From positions 288,044-338,250 of the forward strand of contig JALHNB010000002.1 in assembly GCA_022843745.1 (NCBI GenBank): DNA of 50,207 nt. Direction: 5' to 3'. The DNA comes from Anaerolineae bacterium (GTDB taxonomy: Bacteria > Chloroflexota > Anaerolineae > Aggregatilineales > Phototrophicaceae). Position numbers and translations under genes: made by a program. Below, one piece after another: positions 23,056-31,695 of the stretch (positions are counted from its first letter, which is position 1; each line of letters opens with the position of its first letter). The notes beneath the pieces were generated by a model. It worked only from the letters and a program-made list of their open reading frames with translations, made no database searches and was not told the origin of the DNA.

Positions 23056-25058
23056 AGGTATCCATTTTCTTTCCGCTGGAGAACTTCTTTTACCCTATGT
23101 AGGTGTTTCACGCTTAGACCTAGAGCTTGAAAAATATATTCATTCATCTCTTGAATTATCTTCTCGCGTGGACCTGATGGTATCGAAGCTTCTTGAGCAA
23201 AATGAGATATCAAGGGAAGTAAATCTTCCCGTAGCGGAAGTAGCTTTAATTCATAAATTGAAACCTGTGTTGTGCCGTTTCTCAACTGGAATATAAAATT
23301 AATCAAATCGCTATTGAGCCAAGCAAGAAGCCCATACAGGCTCGTAGACAAACTATCTGATTGCGAAATATAGTTTACATGGTTCTCTAAAAAAACCCGG
23401 GGATACTTGGTCAAAAACGTTTCATCAGGTATGGCACAAACTAATCTACGCCCTACTTTTCGGGGAGTGGTTCGTTGTATAAGGATCATAGTCCCTGTTT
23501 TAATTAACGGGGATACTTTTTGTGTAATCAGGGAAAAGGGTCGTTCCTTCGATGAATGAGACCCTCGATAGGGAAATTCAAAATCAAAAGATGAAATTGA
23601 AGCAGCAGATACTAGTGGAATGTGGTCTACTTGCTCATTGAAAGAGAGCAATTCCTTATTCTGATTCCAAACATACCCCCCGTTGCCCAGATGAAAGCAG
23701 TTTAAATCCCCAAGGTATTTTGTGTTTTGTTGTAGTGCTTCTTCTATTTCGTAATCTATTTTGCTTTCGGAAACTACCCAGATAATAGATGAATCCAGCT
23801 TTCGGACAATCTTCTCAGGAGATACTGTAAAGGGTATTGCCTCACGAATATCAGTTCCGTTTCGTGTTACACGAAGTACAACATTATTCCCTTTATTCTG
23901 TTTTGTTCCTACACGTAGACACACAGTCATCATTTGTTGATCGGCAGTTCCGACAACCCCTTTTCGATCAATTAGACGTGTTATGTCAACGAGAGTAGTA
24001 GTTTCATTTAGGTGATATCTCAGCCGTTGAAAGTAATTTCCGATCAGCATTGACTGAGGCAGTAGTAGAGAAATGATGCCACCTTTTTTCGAAGCTTTAA
24101 CAGCCCACCATAAAAACAATATGTATAGATTAGGGTGTCCATAAATTACTTCATCATATGCTTCAATAAAATCCAGCGAAACTCGCTTAACCGACATGAA
24201 AGGTGGGTTGCCGATTACATAGGAGTATATTGGTTTAGTCCAGAATCGATCAAAATTCTTCAACGGATCAATTAGCTCAATATTTGAAAGCAATTCACTT
24301 GCATCATCAGATGCATGTATATAAGGTGAAATTATAGATAGGAGTATTGTCCTGCACAGCGTAATTGCAAATGGCTGAATATCGAAGCCATGCAGCTGAT
24401 GATTTATTGCATTTATAATTGACTGATTAGTATAACTACTTTGGATCGCATATTGGATAACCTTGCTGGCTATAGAGGCGAGAATCATCCCACCTCCGCA
24501 GGCAGGATCAACTATATGATTGCCTTGAAGAAACTTTTCCGGGCTAAATTTGGCTGATTTGATCAGGTGATTTACGATACTGGGCGGCGTATAAAATTCA
24601 CCAATATATCGTTTTTCGGTTTTTGTTAACAATTGATCGCAAAGATCAATAAGTGTGATTTGTGGGGAGTTGAGAGTCCCTAATTGGTTTGCAATTTCAC
24701 AAATCGCGTTGTGTTCTTCTGCTGAGATGTCATACCATGAATACAGAGAATCTTCCGATTCGACAGGCCAACAGAAAGAACGGTGTATATTTTGATCCAC
24801 TATCGTTCTAAGAATTTCTGTCGCAACATGAAGAATCGCGGTTTCTTTAAGAAAACGTATGGTTAAGTCATCTTCAGAGATCTGAGTACCTTGGTGATGA
24901 TCATATCGCCTGAGATAGGAATGCTGTGTCTCTATATATTGCGCCAGATTTTTCTTTGCCAATGTGCTGGTATTGTACTGTGTGCTGGTATCGATTAGAA
25001 CACGCGCTACAATCTTATCAAGATAATCCATCAAATCGCTAAAGTTCCTGTTTATCAT
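23052..25058 (-). CDS. Eco57I-like adenine-specific DNA methyltransferase
   Basis: This 668-residue protein has gamma-class motif order: GEFYTP (about 155), AdoMet-binding DPACGGG at 184-190, and catalytic NPPF at 284-287. A GGIISLLLPQSML segment follows, and a C-terminal half is likely to carry target recognition. This resembles Eco57I and other type IIG/BREX-like N6-adenine methyltransferases. I see no PD-(D/E)XK nuclease motif in the N-terminal 150 residues, so it is probably a methylase only. It opens the leftward operon and overlaps the kinase-like gene by four bases. It probably marks host DNA so that the nuclease or sensor downstream can tell self from foreign. Its DNA, like the rest of this operon, is richer in A+T than the plasmid-like block next to it. 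Confidence 0.85.
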   Translation of the reverse strand: MINRNFSDLMDYLDKIVARVLIDTSTQYNTSTLAKKNLAQYIETQHSYLRRYDHHQGTQISEDDLTIRFLKETAILHVATEILRTIVDQNIHRSFCWPVESEDSLYSWYDISAEEHNAICEIANQLGTLNSPQITLIDLCDQLLTKTEKRYIGEFYTPPSIVNHLIKSAKFSPEKFLQGNHIVDPACGGGMILASIASKVIQYAIQSSYTNQSIINAINHQLHGFDIQPFAITLCRTILLSIISPYIHASDDASELLSNIELIDPLKNFDRFWTKPIYSYVIGNPPFMSVKRVSLDFIEAYDEVIYGHPNLYILFLWWAVKASKKGGIISLLLPQSMLIGNYFQRLRYHLNETTTLVDITRLIDRKGVVGTADQQMMTVCLRVGTKQNKGNNVVLRVTRNGTDIREAIPFTVSPEKIVRKLDSSIIWVVSESKIDYEIEEALQQNTKYLGDLNCFHLGNGGYVWNQNKELLSFNEQVDHIPLVSAASISSFDFEFPYRGSHSSKERPFSLITQKVSPLIKTGTMILIQRTTPRKVGRRLVCAIPDETFLTKYPRVFLENHVNYISQSDSLSTSLYGLLAWLNSDLINFIFQLRNGTTQVSIYELKLLPLREDLLPLISHFAQEASIPSGPREKIIQEMNEYIFQALGLSVKHLHRVKEVLQRKENGYL

Positions 25059-25092
25059 AGATTCAATACCAGTGGTTAGAACATATTTTCAC

Positions 25093-25121
25093 ATGTTACA
25101 ATAAATAAACTTAACTGACAA
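25093..25121 (-). promoter_or_regulatory. candidate sigma-70-type promoter of defence operon B
   Basis: On the - strand, TTGTCA (complement of 25116-25121) is followed after exactly 17 bases by TAACAT (complement of 25093-25098), about 35 bases before the methyltransferase ATG. Five of six -35 bases and four of six -10 bases match consensus. It is the only good pair seen in this gap. Confidence 0.45.
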
Positions 25122-25241
25122 GCAGCAGGGACCAATGTTTCCATCCAAGAACACCTTAGCTACCGCGAAGTATCTAACATTTTCGGGTTTTATACAACGA
25201 GCTACCATCCAATCAAAATGAGGTTATAAACTGCTACGAAA

Positions 25242-25263
25242 GGCTGGTGAATCTTCACCAGCC
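25242..25263 (-). terminator. hairpin after the sigma-like gene
   Basis: Perfect 10-base arms ggctggtgaa and ttcaccagcc are separated by two bases. The hairpin starts about 22 bases after the stop of the gene at 25286-26176. On the - strand only a short T run (TTTCGT) follows, so termination strength is uncertain. It could also be a protein-binding palindrome. Confidence 0.45.
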
Positions 25264-25285
25264 GGGGAAATAAAAACGGCTGCCC

Positions 25286-26176
25286 TCATGCGGTACAGCC
25301 ATAGACTTTGTTCAGTTCCTTGTGCGCGTTTCGCCGCAGCATATGGATGGTATATTTCGATAACCCCAGCCGGTCAACCAGCGTCTTGCAGCTTTCGTAG
25401 GCTCCCATGCTCTGCACCGTCGCTGCCATGCGGAGATTGCCTTCCGCCTCGTATCGGGCGACCAGGCGCAGCAGCGGTGCTTCCACTCCGATAAGATGCC
25501 GATCCCGCCATGTTTGTTGGCGCGGTTTGAACAGTTCCAGTTTCTCGCATAACTCCTCCCGCATCGGTTTGACCACACTCGTCAGCCACCAGCACTTCTT
25601 CGTGCCACTGCGTCCGGCGATGGCTGCCGCGTCGTCCGGTCCGACTTCGGTGATGATGTAGTATAACGCTGCCAGGTGAGGCAGGCTGTCCATGTACTTC
25701 TTCGCCATCTCAGTAATGACCTTCTCAATGTCAATGCGGAGTTCAATGGCTTCGGCGTAGGTCGCGTGACCAATGATGTGAGAATGATCGAAACCGTCGA
25801 TGATGAAGTCGTCAGGATCACCACTGCGCGTAGCGATGTCTTCCAGATACATCTCGCGGCGGTAGAACTTGCGGTAAAGCTGGGGATTCGTACGGTTCAG
25901 CAGCAGCTTGAGCGCTCCACCTTTGTCCACTGCTGCCAGCATGGATATATCGGCGCTGATGTCCATCCACAGCCGCATGAAAGCGTGAGCAATCAAGTCG
26001 GGGATGTCCAATTCATGGTTGCGATAGTAGCGCAGTAGCCGGTTAAAGCTGGGGATCAGATCATAGTAAATCTGCTCAAAAGTGCGCTGACCTGCCCACC
26101 CTGTCGGATAGGTTGCAACACGTGGAAAAGGACGAATCTTGGCGCGAATAGTGGAACGAACATTATTGTCGATCAT
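25286..26176 (-). CDS. sigma-70-like DNA-binding protein, element-encoded
   Basis: This 296-residue protein has an N-terminal helix pattern (F..IYYDLIPSFNRLLRYYR, then DIPDLIAHAFMRLW) like sigma region 2, and a C-terminal VDRLGLSKYTIHMLRR..HKEL helix-turn-helix like region 4. The middle (about 90-240) is not recognised. The start is ATG at 26176, after AGGAGGGA. The likely role is control of transfer or replication genes of the element, or a phage-type accessory sigma factor. It sits alone at the junction between the A+T-rich defence operon and the plasmid block and has a hairpin after its stop. An unrelated DNA-binding protein remains possible because the region 2 match is partial. Confidence 0.5.
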   Translation of the reverse strand: MIDNNVRSTIRAKIRPFPRVATYPTGWAGQRTFEQIYYDLIPSFNRLLRYYRNHELDIPDLIAHAFMRLWMDISADISMLAAVDKGGALKLLLNRTNPQLYRKFYRREMYLEDIATRSGDPDDFIIDGFDHSHIIGHATYAEAIELRIDIEKVITEMAKKYMDSLPHLAALYYIITEVGPDDAAAIAGRSGTKKCWWLTSVVKPMREELCEKLELFKPRQQTWRDRHLIGVEAPLLRLVARYEAEGNLRMAATVQSMGAYESCKTLVDRLGLSKYTIHMLRRNAHKELNKVYGCTA

Positions 26177-26466
26177 GGGGACTATCCCTCCTCAATCTCA
26201 CTGGAACGCCAGCACGTTGAGCGCTACCGCTCGAACATGCGGGGACAGCGCAGAGGGAGGAACCTGACCAGCATCCCACCGGGAAAGCGGTGGTTCGGCA
26301 GTCCCGCCCAAAGGGTGGTACTGGCGTACCGCCGCTGGTGCTGGTTAGGAGGGAACCCCGTGCTGTAAGATCGCCGCGCGGCGGTAGTGCGAGGAGAAAA
26401 TACGTCGAACGGTCAGAACAGGGGATGTACTACGCTGGTGAAGGGGACAAGCTATTGAGGTGGGTC

Positions 26467-26493
26467 TGTCTCAGGTGTCTCAAGTGGTTCAAC
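26467..26493 (+). repeat. iteron-like 9-base repeats, cluster 1
   Basis: Three consecutive 9-base units, tgtctcagg, tgtctcaag and tggttcaac, are followed by cttgttt. The same unit and nearly the same following bases occur in the cluster at 27267-27302. Confidence 0.6.
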
Positions 26494-26569
26494 CTTGTTT
26501 TTCGTACTCGCGTATCACTTTGTATGGGGGTGCGATTTTTTTGAAATTCAGTAAAAATCATTGTTTCAG

Positions 26570-26596
26570 CCTGTGCCACCTGAGCCACTTGAGACA
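26570..26596 (-). repeat. iteron-like 9-base repeats, cluster 2 (inverted)
   Basis: On the - strand the units are tgtctcaag, tggctcagg and tggcacagg. The cluster faces cluster 1 across about 75 bases and ends 14 bases before the start of the gene at 26611, so it may also affect that gene's expression. Confidence 0.55.
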
Positions 26597-26610
26597 AACG
26601 AGGATGAACT

Positions 26611-27219
26611 ATGGAATTGGATGCCCATCTCGCCGCAATCCGCCCTGCCTCGGATGCTGCGAAGGTACACATTATCGAACGTCGTTATCTTGAGTCATCA
26701 ACCACCACCGGGCGATATGCCACCATAAAAACCTACTGCGGGATCGAACTGGCTGCTCCGTTTGACGAATGCCAGCAGGAGGATATAAATTGCGAAACTT
26801 GTGTAACGAAGGTTGAGGAGCAGCAGGCATACTGGAAGAAATTCTGGGCTGGACCGCAAGGAACAAAGATGTACCGTATCCTCTCCGGTATGGATAAGCG
26901 AGAAAAAGAATGGCGGGAAAGTGCCCAAAGAACCGAAGCTGTTATCCGTGAGGCGCGAGCCTTCAATGATTTGATTCAAGACTGCCTGAAACACCATCAG
27001 CCTGTATTTACTTTAGAGTTGCCTGATGAAGTCTTACTCAAGTTATTGGATTATGGAAGCGTTGGTGAAATTCTGTTAGGTTTCAAAATGAGTGAAGAAA
27101 CTCGTCAGGCACTACAGACCAAATTGGGAAAAGAAGGTTTTGCCTTGCTGGGTTCTCGCCTTATCACCAAAGGATTGCTGAAAGCCAATGACCCCATATT
27201 CAACCGCAAGTGGACATGA
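26611..27219 (+). CDS. hypothetical zinc-binding protein of the element
   Basis: This 202-residue protein has four N-terminal cysteines, C43-G, C54, C61 and C64 (spacing 10, 6, 2), in a TYCG....C......CETC pattern that resembles small zinc-binding proteins of phages and plasmids. Residues 70-125 are charged and helical. The last 80 residues have a repeated Leu pattern and no known motif. The start is ATG at 26611 with GAGG eight bases before it. It is the only + strand gene in the plasmid block, and iteron-like clusters lie on both sides. A role as an iteron-binding or replication-control protein is possible but unsupported by homology. Confidence 0.55.
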   Translation: MELDAHLAAIRPASDAAKVHIIERRYLESSTTTGRYATIKTYCGIELAAPFDECQQEDINCETCVTKVEEQQAYWKKFWAGPQGTKMYRILSGMDKREKEWRESAQRTEAVIREARAFNDLIQDCLKHHQPVFTLELPDEVLLKLLDYGSVGEILLGFKMSEETRQALQTKLGKEGFALLGSRLITKGLLKANDPIFNRKWT

Positions 27220-27266
27220 GTATCCGTGCTTTTGAATTTGACCTCTGTGAATAAAAGGAGACTCTA

Positions 27267-27302
27267 TGTCTCAAGAGTCTCAACTGTCTCAACTGTCTCA
27301 CC
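27267..27302 (+). repeat. iteron-like 9-base repeats, cluster 3
   Basis: Four tandem units: tgtctcaag, agtctcaac, tgtctcaac and tgtctcacc, followed by ttgtttac. The cluster lies in the 118-base gap between the zinc-binding gene and the 3' end of the primase gene. Confidence 0.65.
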
Positions 27303-27337
27303 TTGTTTACAGGCGCTCATGCCGTTACATTTGCGGG

Positions 27338-30280
27338 TTATCTGCTTCCCGTCTCAGGTGGCTCACCTGTCTCAACAAAGGATTCGGAGGTCAACTGCCA
27401 GAATCGCACTCTACTGCCCCGGACGCGCTTCTGGGTGCTAAGGTTGTTCGGTCCCGGTATCAGGATGCCATCCTCGCGTAACTGCATCCCAATGGCGGTC
27501 ACGGTGAAGCGCAGCGGCTGCACCCGGTTGACTTCCCGGTGGGCAATCTCCGGCAGCAGGTAGACAAACCCCTCATCCTTGTAGCCTACAACGGTCACAC
27601 CTGGCGGATATTCACGCGGGTTCTTCATGTCGTCGTCAATCACTGCCTGTCCACCAGCGATAAGCTGCCCCAGAATATCGAGGAAGACCTCGCTGGCACG
27701 TTCCTGTCGCAATGTGCGGACACTCTCGACAATCGCATCCCGCCAGGCAGGTATCAGATAGTCTTCATCCATCTCGGCGAGGAAGCGTGAAAGCATCTGG
27801 TAGACCGTGACCAGTACCGCCCAGTTCTGGATCACCCGCCCGGTATTCGACTGCACGCCCGTTTCGTTAGCAAGTTTTTCGCGGTAGCCGCGCATGTTAT
27901 GACTGAAGCGGTTAGCAATGTCGGATTTCAGATCGCCCTGCTCAAGCTGCTTCGCTATCCATGAGGCGAAATGCGCGGTGAAACCCGGCAGGCGTTCACG
28001 TAAGTGTTCCGCCTGAACCAGCGTCTGCCCACCCGGATCGCGCTTCTCCCAGGGTGGTATTTCCAATACCAGCATTCGTGCCACGACGGACATTTCACCC
28101 TCAATCGTGGTTTCCCCTGTCGAGAGGATGAGTCCACGACAGGGTTTCTCATGCCGCACCTTCGCTTCGCGGGTCAGCCGTCCACGCCCCATACCACGCG
28201 AATAACTTTGCAAAAAGCGGGTGAAGGTTTTCTCGTCGGCATAGATGCTTTTGTAGTCGTCCACCCAGAACAGGCTGTCTGCGAGGGGATAACCGAGTGT
28301 TTCCACCGTATTGATCGTATCACCCCACTGAGCGGGTGGTGTGTCGCGGCTGAACTGTCCGTAGAAACTGCTCAGGAGTGACGCAATCTCCGACTTGCCG
28401 CTGCCGGATGTGCCGACCAGATGCACAGCTGGACGCGGCGCTGCCGTCGGAAAGAAGCGCTGAAGCACGGGCAGGAGCGCGAAGGCGATGAGCGACGATG
28501 CCAGTTTAGGTGGCAGCACCTTCGTAACCGCATCGAACGCCGCGAGACTTTCGTTCCAGCCAGTTGCCTGCAAGCCGTAATCACGCAACCGGTGGTCAAG
28601 TTCAACCGATGGCGGTTCGCTCAACTTACCCTTTGCCGTGATGCAATCCTGCGGAGAGACATACACCCATCTGCCATCCAGTTCCATCCAGCCCATGAAG
28701 TTGTAATGACGGTGGGTGGGAAACTCCCCGGATAACTGCACAATCGCCGGAACCAGATGTTTCGACATGCCCGCTCGCACGACGTACTGTGATCCGGCGT
28801 TTGCCCCGATGAAGCGGCGCAGAGCCACATCATCCACAAACACATCCCCTGGGACATCGAACTTTTTCACGAAGTCGCCGCGTCGGAGTTCAAGCGCGGT
28901 CGTGTGCGCCTCCTTACCATCATCATCGACCTGGCAGGTCTGGTAGAGCGCAGTCGCTGTCCAGTCCACCACCGTCTTTTCCAGCGTGCCGCGATAAGTT
29001 TCCTTGCGATAGATGATCCTCCCATCGCGCAGCAGGTAGCTCTCGTTATCGAGATATTCATGCTCCTGCCGCTGGAAGCTGGCACGTTTTCTTTCCTTAT
29101 AGAGACGATCAATATCACCGATTTTCAAGCCGTCGCCACACACGGCTTTGAGGCGCTGGCGTTCTTCCGCCCATTCCACCGGATTGAGGTGGATACAGGC
29201 TTCGACAGTGGCGACGATCTGCTCGGTGGTAGGTCGTTCGGCTTTTTGCTCAACCGTAAACTGACTTACGAGCTGGCTGACCTGCTGGCGTGCCTGTTCG
29301 CGCGGTGCAGGGATACCTTCGGTGAGCTTCGCTATAGGATCACGCGCCGGGTGGCTGTAGGCACTCTGGATGGTCGCCAGTGCCTCGCGTTCGCTGCTGC
29401 CGTTGGCAAGGTGACGCGGAATGAGTTCCCGTTCCGTGTCGGATTGGCTGTAGCCCGCATCACGCAGTTGGCAGGCTGCCGCGAACAGTTCAGTGTTGCG
29501 ACTGCCGTCCGCCGCACCCGATGCCAGATAGCTTTCAGTACGCGGCGGCAGTGGGTGGTGTCCATTTAGCGTTACCACTTTCAGCCCATCGAAGCTCGAT
29601 TGTTGGGGCTGGCTTTCCAACCAGGCGAAGGTATCCAGCGGATAACGCCGTTCCGGGCAGCTCCCGACCACAGTGACCACAACGCCGCCGCGTTCGGGTT
29701 TGGTGTTCACCGAATCGGGGAGGCGCATAATCCCCGCCACCGTTTTCACATATTCGGGATCACCGCCTAATGCCGCGAACAGCCCACGCAGGACACCCGC
29801 GATTTTCTGACGGTCAGCCTCACTCTGAAGCAGGAACGGTTCATCCAGTAGCCAATACCCATGCCAGCCGCCCCCACTGTCGAGGATGAAGGACGGCGCG
29901 GGGTCGAAAGTGCTGAGTCGCGATAGGTTCTGGTCGCGCTCATGGGCATCCCCATCGCAGTCAATATCGACCCATAATGCCGGAACGAGCGCGGCAGCTT
30001 CCGCTTTGCCCTGTTTTCCTTTACGCAGACAAGGTGCGAAGTACATCCCATAGCCCTCACGATTCAATGCCTCTGCCTGCATGAGTGCGGTTGCCAGTTC
30101 GCTTTTATTGCCCAACTGTCCCCAGAGTGAACGTGCCGCGCCAGTGGTCGGGTGGATGCAGCGCAGTTCGAGGTAGAGTTTGTCCGGGCTTCCTTTATAG
30201 AGCGCATTCAGGAAATCGCGTCGTCCGGTGCTGGACGCGCCGAATGTGTCCGTCTTGTTCACAACGTCGTTCTGTGTCAT
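27338..30280 (-). CDS. RepB-like primase fused to a plasmid/phage-type helicase ATPase
   Basis: The product has about 980 residues when read from ATG 30280 (AGGAAT lies upstream; a GTG at 30310 would add ten). The N-terminal part fits an archaeo-eukaryotic-type primase as in RepB-like proteins: LWVDIDCDGD with D105-x-D107, then FILDSGGGWHGYWLL. The C-terminal part contains a P-loop LVGTSGSGKSE with Lys629 and a SLFWVDDYKS acidic motif, as in D5/DUF927-type helicases. Such fusions start replication of plasmids and integrative elements. The Walker A and primase acidic residues look intact. The extreme C-terminus is encoded by 9-base repeats. It lies at the end of the leftward backbone operon, 93 bases after the relaxase. 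Confidence 0.8.
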   Translation of the reverse strand: MTQNDVVNKTDTFGASSTGRRDFLNALYKGSPDKLYLELRCIHPTTGAARSLWGQLGNKSELATALMQAEALNREGYGMYFAPCLRKGKQGKAEAAALVPALWVDIDCDGDAHERDQNLSRLSTFDPAPSFILDSGGGWHGYWLLDEPFLLQSEADRQKIAGVLRGLFAALGGDPEYVKTVAGIMRLPDSVNTKPERGGVVVTVVGSCPERRYPLDTFAWLESQPQQSSFDGLKVVTLNGHHPLPPRTESYLASGAADGSRNTELFAAACQLRDAGYSQSDTERELIPRHLANGSSEREALATIQSAYSHPARDPIAKLTEGIPAPREQARQQVSQLVSQFTVEQKAERPTTEQIVATVEACIHLNPVEWAEERQRLKAVCGDGLKIGDIDRLYKERKRASFQRQEHEYLDNESYLLRDGRIIYRKETYRGTLEKTVVDWTATALYQTCQVDDDGKEAHTTALELRRGDFVKKFDVPGDVFVDDVALRRFIGANAGSQYVVRAGMSKHLVPAIVQLSGEFPTHRHYNFMGWMELDGRWVYVSPQDCITAKGKLSEPPSVELDHRLRDYGLQATGWNESLAAFDAVTKVLPPKLASSLIAFALLPVLQRFFPTAAPRPAVHLVGTSGSGKSEIASLLSSFYGQFSRDTPPAQWGDTINTVETLGYPLADSLFWVDDYKSIYADEKTFTRFLQSYSRGMGRGRLTREAKVRHEKPCRGLILSTGETTIEGEMSVVARMLVLEIPPWEKRDPGGQTLVQAEHLRERLPGFTAHFASWIAKQLEQGDLKSDIANRFSHNMRGYREKLANETGVQSNTGRVIQNWAVLVTVYQMLSRFLAEMDEDYLIPAWRDAIVESVRTLRQERASEVFLDILGQLIAGGQAVIDDDMKNPREYPPGVTVVGYKDEGFVYLLPEIAHREVNRVQPLRFTVTAIGMQLREDGILIPGPNNLSTQKRVRGSRVRFWQLTSESFVETGEPPETGSR
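27350..27376 (+). repeat. iteron-like 9-base repeats, cluster 4 inside the primase 3' end
   Basis: Units cgtctcagg, tggctcacc and tgtctcaac encode, on the - strand, the last residues of the primase (VETGEPPETG). A coding tail made of origin-like repeats suggests that the gene end and the repeat array expanded together. Confidence 0.55.
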
Positions 30281-30373
30281 ACTCGATATATTCCTATCTG
30301 AATGGTACACAGGGGTTTGGAGCGCTTGCGTTTGCCGACGGTGGGCGCTCTTCTCCTCTGTGTGCTTTCTCGG

Positions 30374-31387
30374 CTAAAGTTCAAAATCGGGTGATATATC
30401 CTGTGTTGGCTGCTCATATCCCCCTATTTCCTCGATCAATGCCGTGCGTTGTTCAGCATTCATCCCATTAAGCAATCCTGCCAGTTCTTTGAGTTTGTCC
30501 ATGTCGCCGTTCATCTCCCGTGCCAGCACCTGCATAAAAAAGGCTGCCTGTTCATGCGGCAGTCCCGCCACCAGTGGACGAAATTCCAATCGGAGCGCAT
30601 CCGGGTCATCCTCAGTCCTGGCTGCATACCACCGATAAAACCCAAGGGCGGTTTGCTGCTCATCCGTCCGCCGCGTGCCACACCAGACATTCCAGTTTTC
30701 ACCCTTGTCGTCGAGCATCACACCATGCGACTCGTTGTCAATGATCTGGCGCTCTTGCTCACGCACTTCAGCCAGTTCGTCGTAGCGCTGCTCCCAGTCG
30801 GGACCGACGTAGCGTTCCATCTGCTCCACCATCGTGCGCTCGGTTATATCATGCAGCAGGTCGATGTGGTTCACCTTGCGGTTACGGCTGAAGAACAGCA
30901 GCACACGCTGCCCATGTTCCTCGTCATACACCGTTCCCGGCAGCACAATATGGGTGTGCGGATCATGCAGCCCCGGTGACTGCGGGTCATCCGTCAATCG
31001 GTGGTGGAAAACGTAACTGTATTCGATACCTGTATCCAGACCGCGCTCGTCGAAGAACCCATTGACCACGCTTTCGCTCAAATCGCGGACGAACTGCTCA
31101 CGCTCCTCCGGCGCGACCATCGCCATCAAATCCGGGTTGGGATTGCAGACCAGGCTGAAGGTCAGCACATGTTCACTTTTCAGGTCGTCGCAGCGATGGG
31201 CGATTTCAGCCACCGAACCACCCATGCCGTGATCGACCCAGCGTTCGCGTCCGGCAACATGCCGCGCTTTCTCATCATGGCTTTCGCGGTAAGTCAGATA
31301 GCGCAGCAGATTCTTGGACTGCTTCGCGCCGTCAGCAGAGGGTTTTTTATACTGCACGTTGGCGACACACATCTGCTTTCTGTCCAT
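30374..31387 (-). CDS. HUH relaxase, mobilisation protein
   Basis: A 337-residue protein contains the metal-binding triad H141-D-P-H144-T-H146 in a LHDPHTHIVLPG segment, the standard HUH motif of conjugative relaxases. N-terminal aromatic residues, including the Tyr pair in GIEYSYVFHHRL just before it, are candidates for nicking, but the catalytic Tyr cannot be assigned. The C-terminal 120 residues are helical and acidic. It should nick one strand at oriT to start transfer. It is preceded six bases upstream by a ribbon-helix-helix gene, the usual MobC-like partner, and is followed by the primase. No coupling protein or secretion genes are seen, so transfer would need a helper. Confidence 0.8.
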   Translation of the reverse strand: MDRKQMCVANVQYKKPSADGAKQSKNLLRYLTYRESHDEKARHVAGRERWVDHGMGGSVAEIAHRCDDLKSEHVLTFSLVCNPNPDLMAMVAPEEREQFVRDLSESVVNGFFDERGLDTGIEYSYVFHHRLTDDPQSPGLHDPHTHIVLPGTVYDEEHGQRVLLFFSRNRKVNHIDLLHDITERTMVEQMERYVGPDWEQRYDELAEVREQERQIIDNESHGVMLDDKGENWNVWCGTRRTDEQQTALGFYRWYAARTEDDPDALRLEFRPLVAGLPHEQAAFFMQVLAREMNGDMDKLKELAGLLNGMNAEQRTALIEEIGGYEQPTQDISPDFEL

Positions 31388-31392
31388 CTGGA

Positions 31393-31695
31393 CTACCCCT
31401 CGCGTTTGCGCGTCACCCGCTCGATGAAGCCACTGAGCATGGTCGTCAGCGTTTCGACTTTGGTATCCAGCGCGTCCACTTTCGATTCGATCCCTTTAGC
31501 GATGGCGCGGCGCGACCCCGGCAGATCTTCCTGCGATGCGAGATAGTAGTTCACAGCATCCCGCAGCAGGTCGTTCTTGCTGACGAAATTCCCGACGCGG
31601 CTGCGGACGTTCCGCAGTTCTTCCAACCGCCGCATCTGGTCGGGAGTCAGATTGACGGTCATGCGTTCACTGTAGGGATTGGGTTTCTTCTTCAC
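31393..31695 (-). CDS. ribbon-helix-helix protein, MobC-like relaxase accessory
   Basis: The 100-residue product opens with a basic region and the beta strand RMTVNLTP, then DQMRRLEELRNVR and SKNDLLRDAVNYYL. This is a standard ribbon-helix-helix DNA-binding fold. The C-terminal 40 residues (VDALDTKVETLTTMLSGFI) look like a coiled coil. The start is GTG at 31695 and overlaps the stop of the HU-like gene (GTGA), so translation is probably coupled. Its place directly before the relaxase suggests that it binds oriT and loads the relaxase. Confidence 0.75.
   Translation of the reverse strand: MKKKPNPYSERMTVNLTPDQMRRLEELRNVRSRVGNFVSKNDLLRDAVNYYLASQEDLPGSRRAIAKGIESKVDALDTKVETLTTMLSGFIERVTRKREG

Larger units (their letters stand above)
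26177..26610. other. 434-base non-coding region, candidate replication-origin region
   Basis: The first 250 bases contain several short hairpins, for example ccaccg/cggtgg around 26276-26293, and the palindrome gccgcgcggc near 26372. They also have long G-rich stretches. Two clusters of 9-base repeats follow, in opposite orientation, and between them is an A+T-rich stretch with a run of T (26535-26541). Facing repeat clusters with an A+T-rich middle are typical of plasmid origins. No ORF here has a good start. Origin function is inferred from layout only. Confidence 0.35.

Noticed and set aside
19374-25058. Operon B as standard Detocs or Septu
   Set aside because: The kinase-like protein has no TPR region, there is no nucleosidase effector, and the ATPase is not of the PtuA type.
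26290-26544. A + strand ORF in the origin-like region
   Set aside because: It is rich in Arg and Gly from G+C-rich repeats, crosses iteron units, and has no ribosome site.
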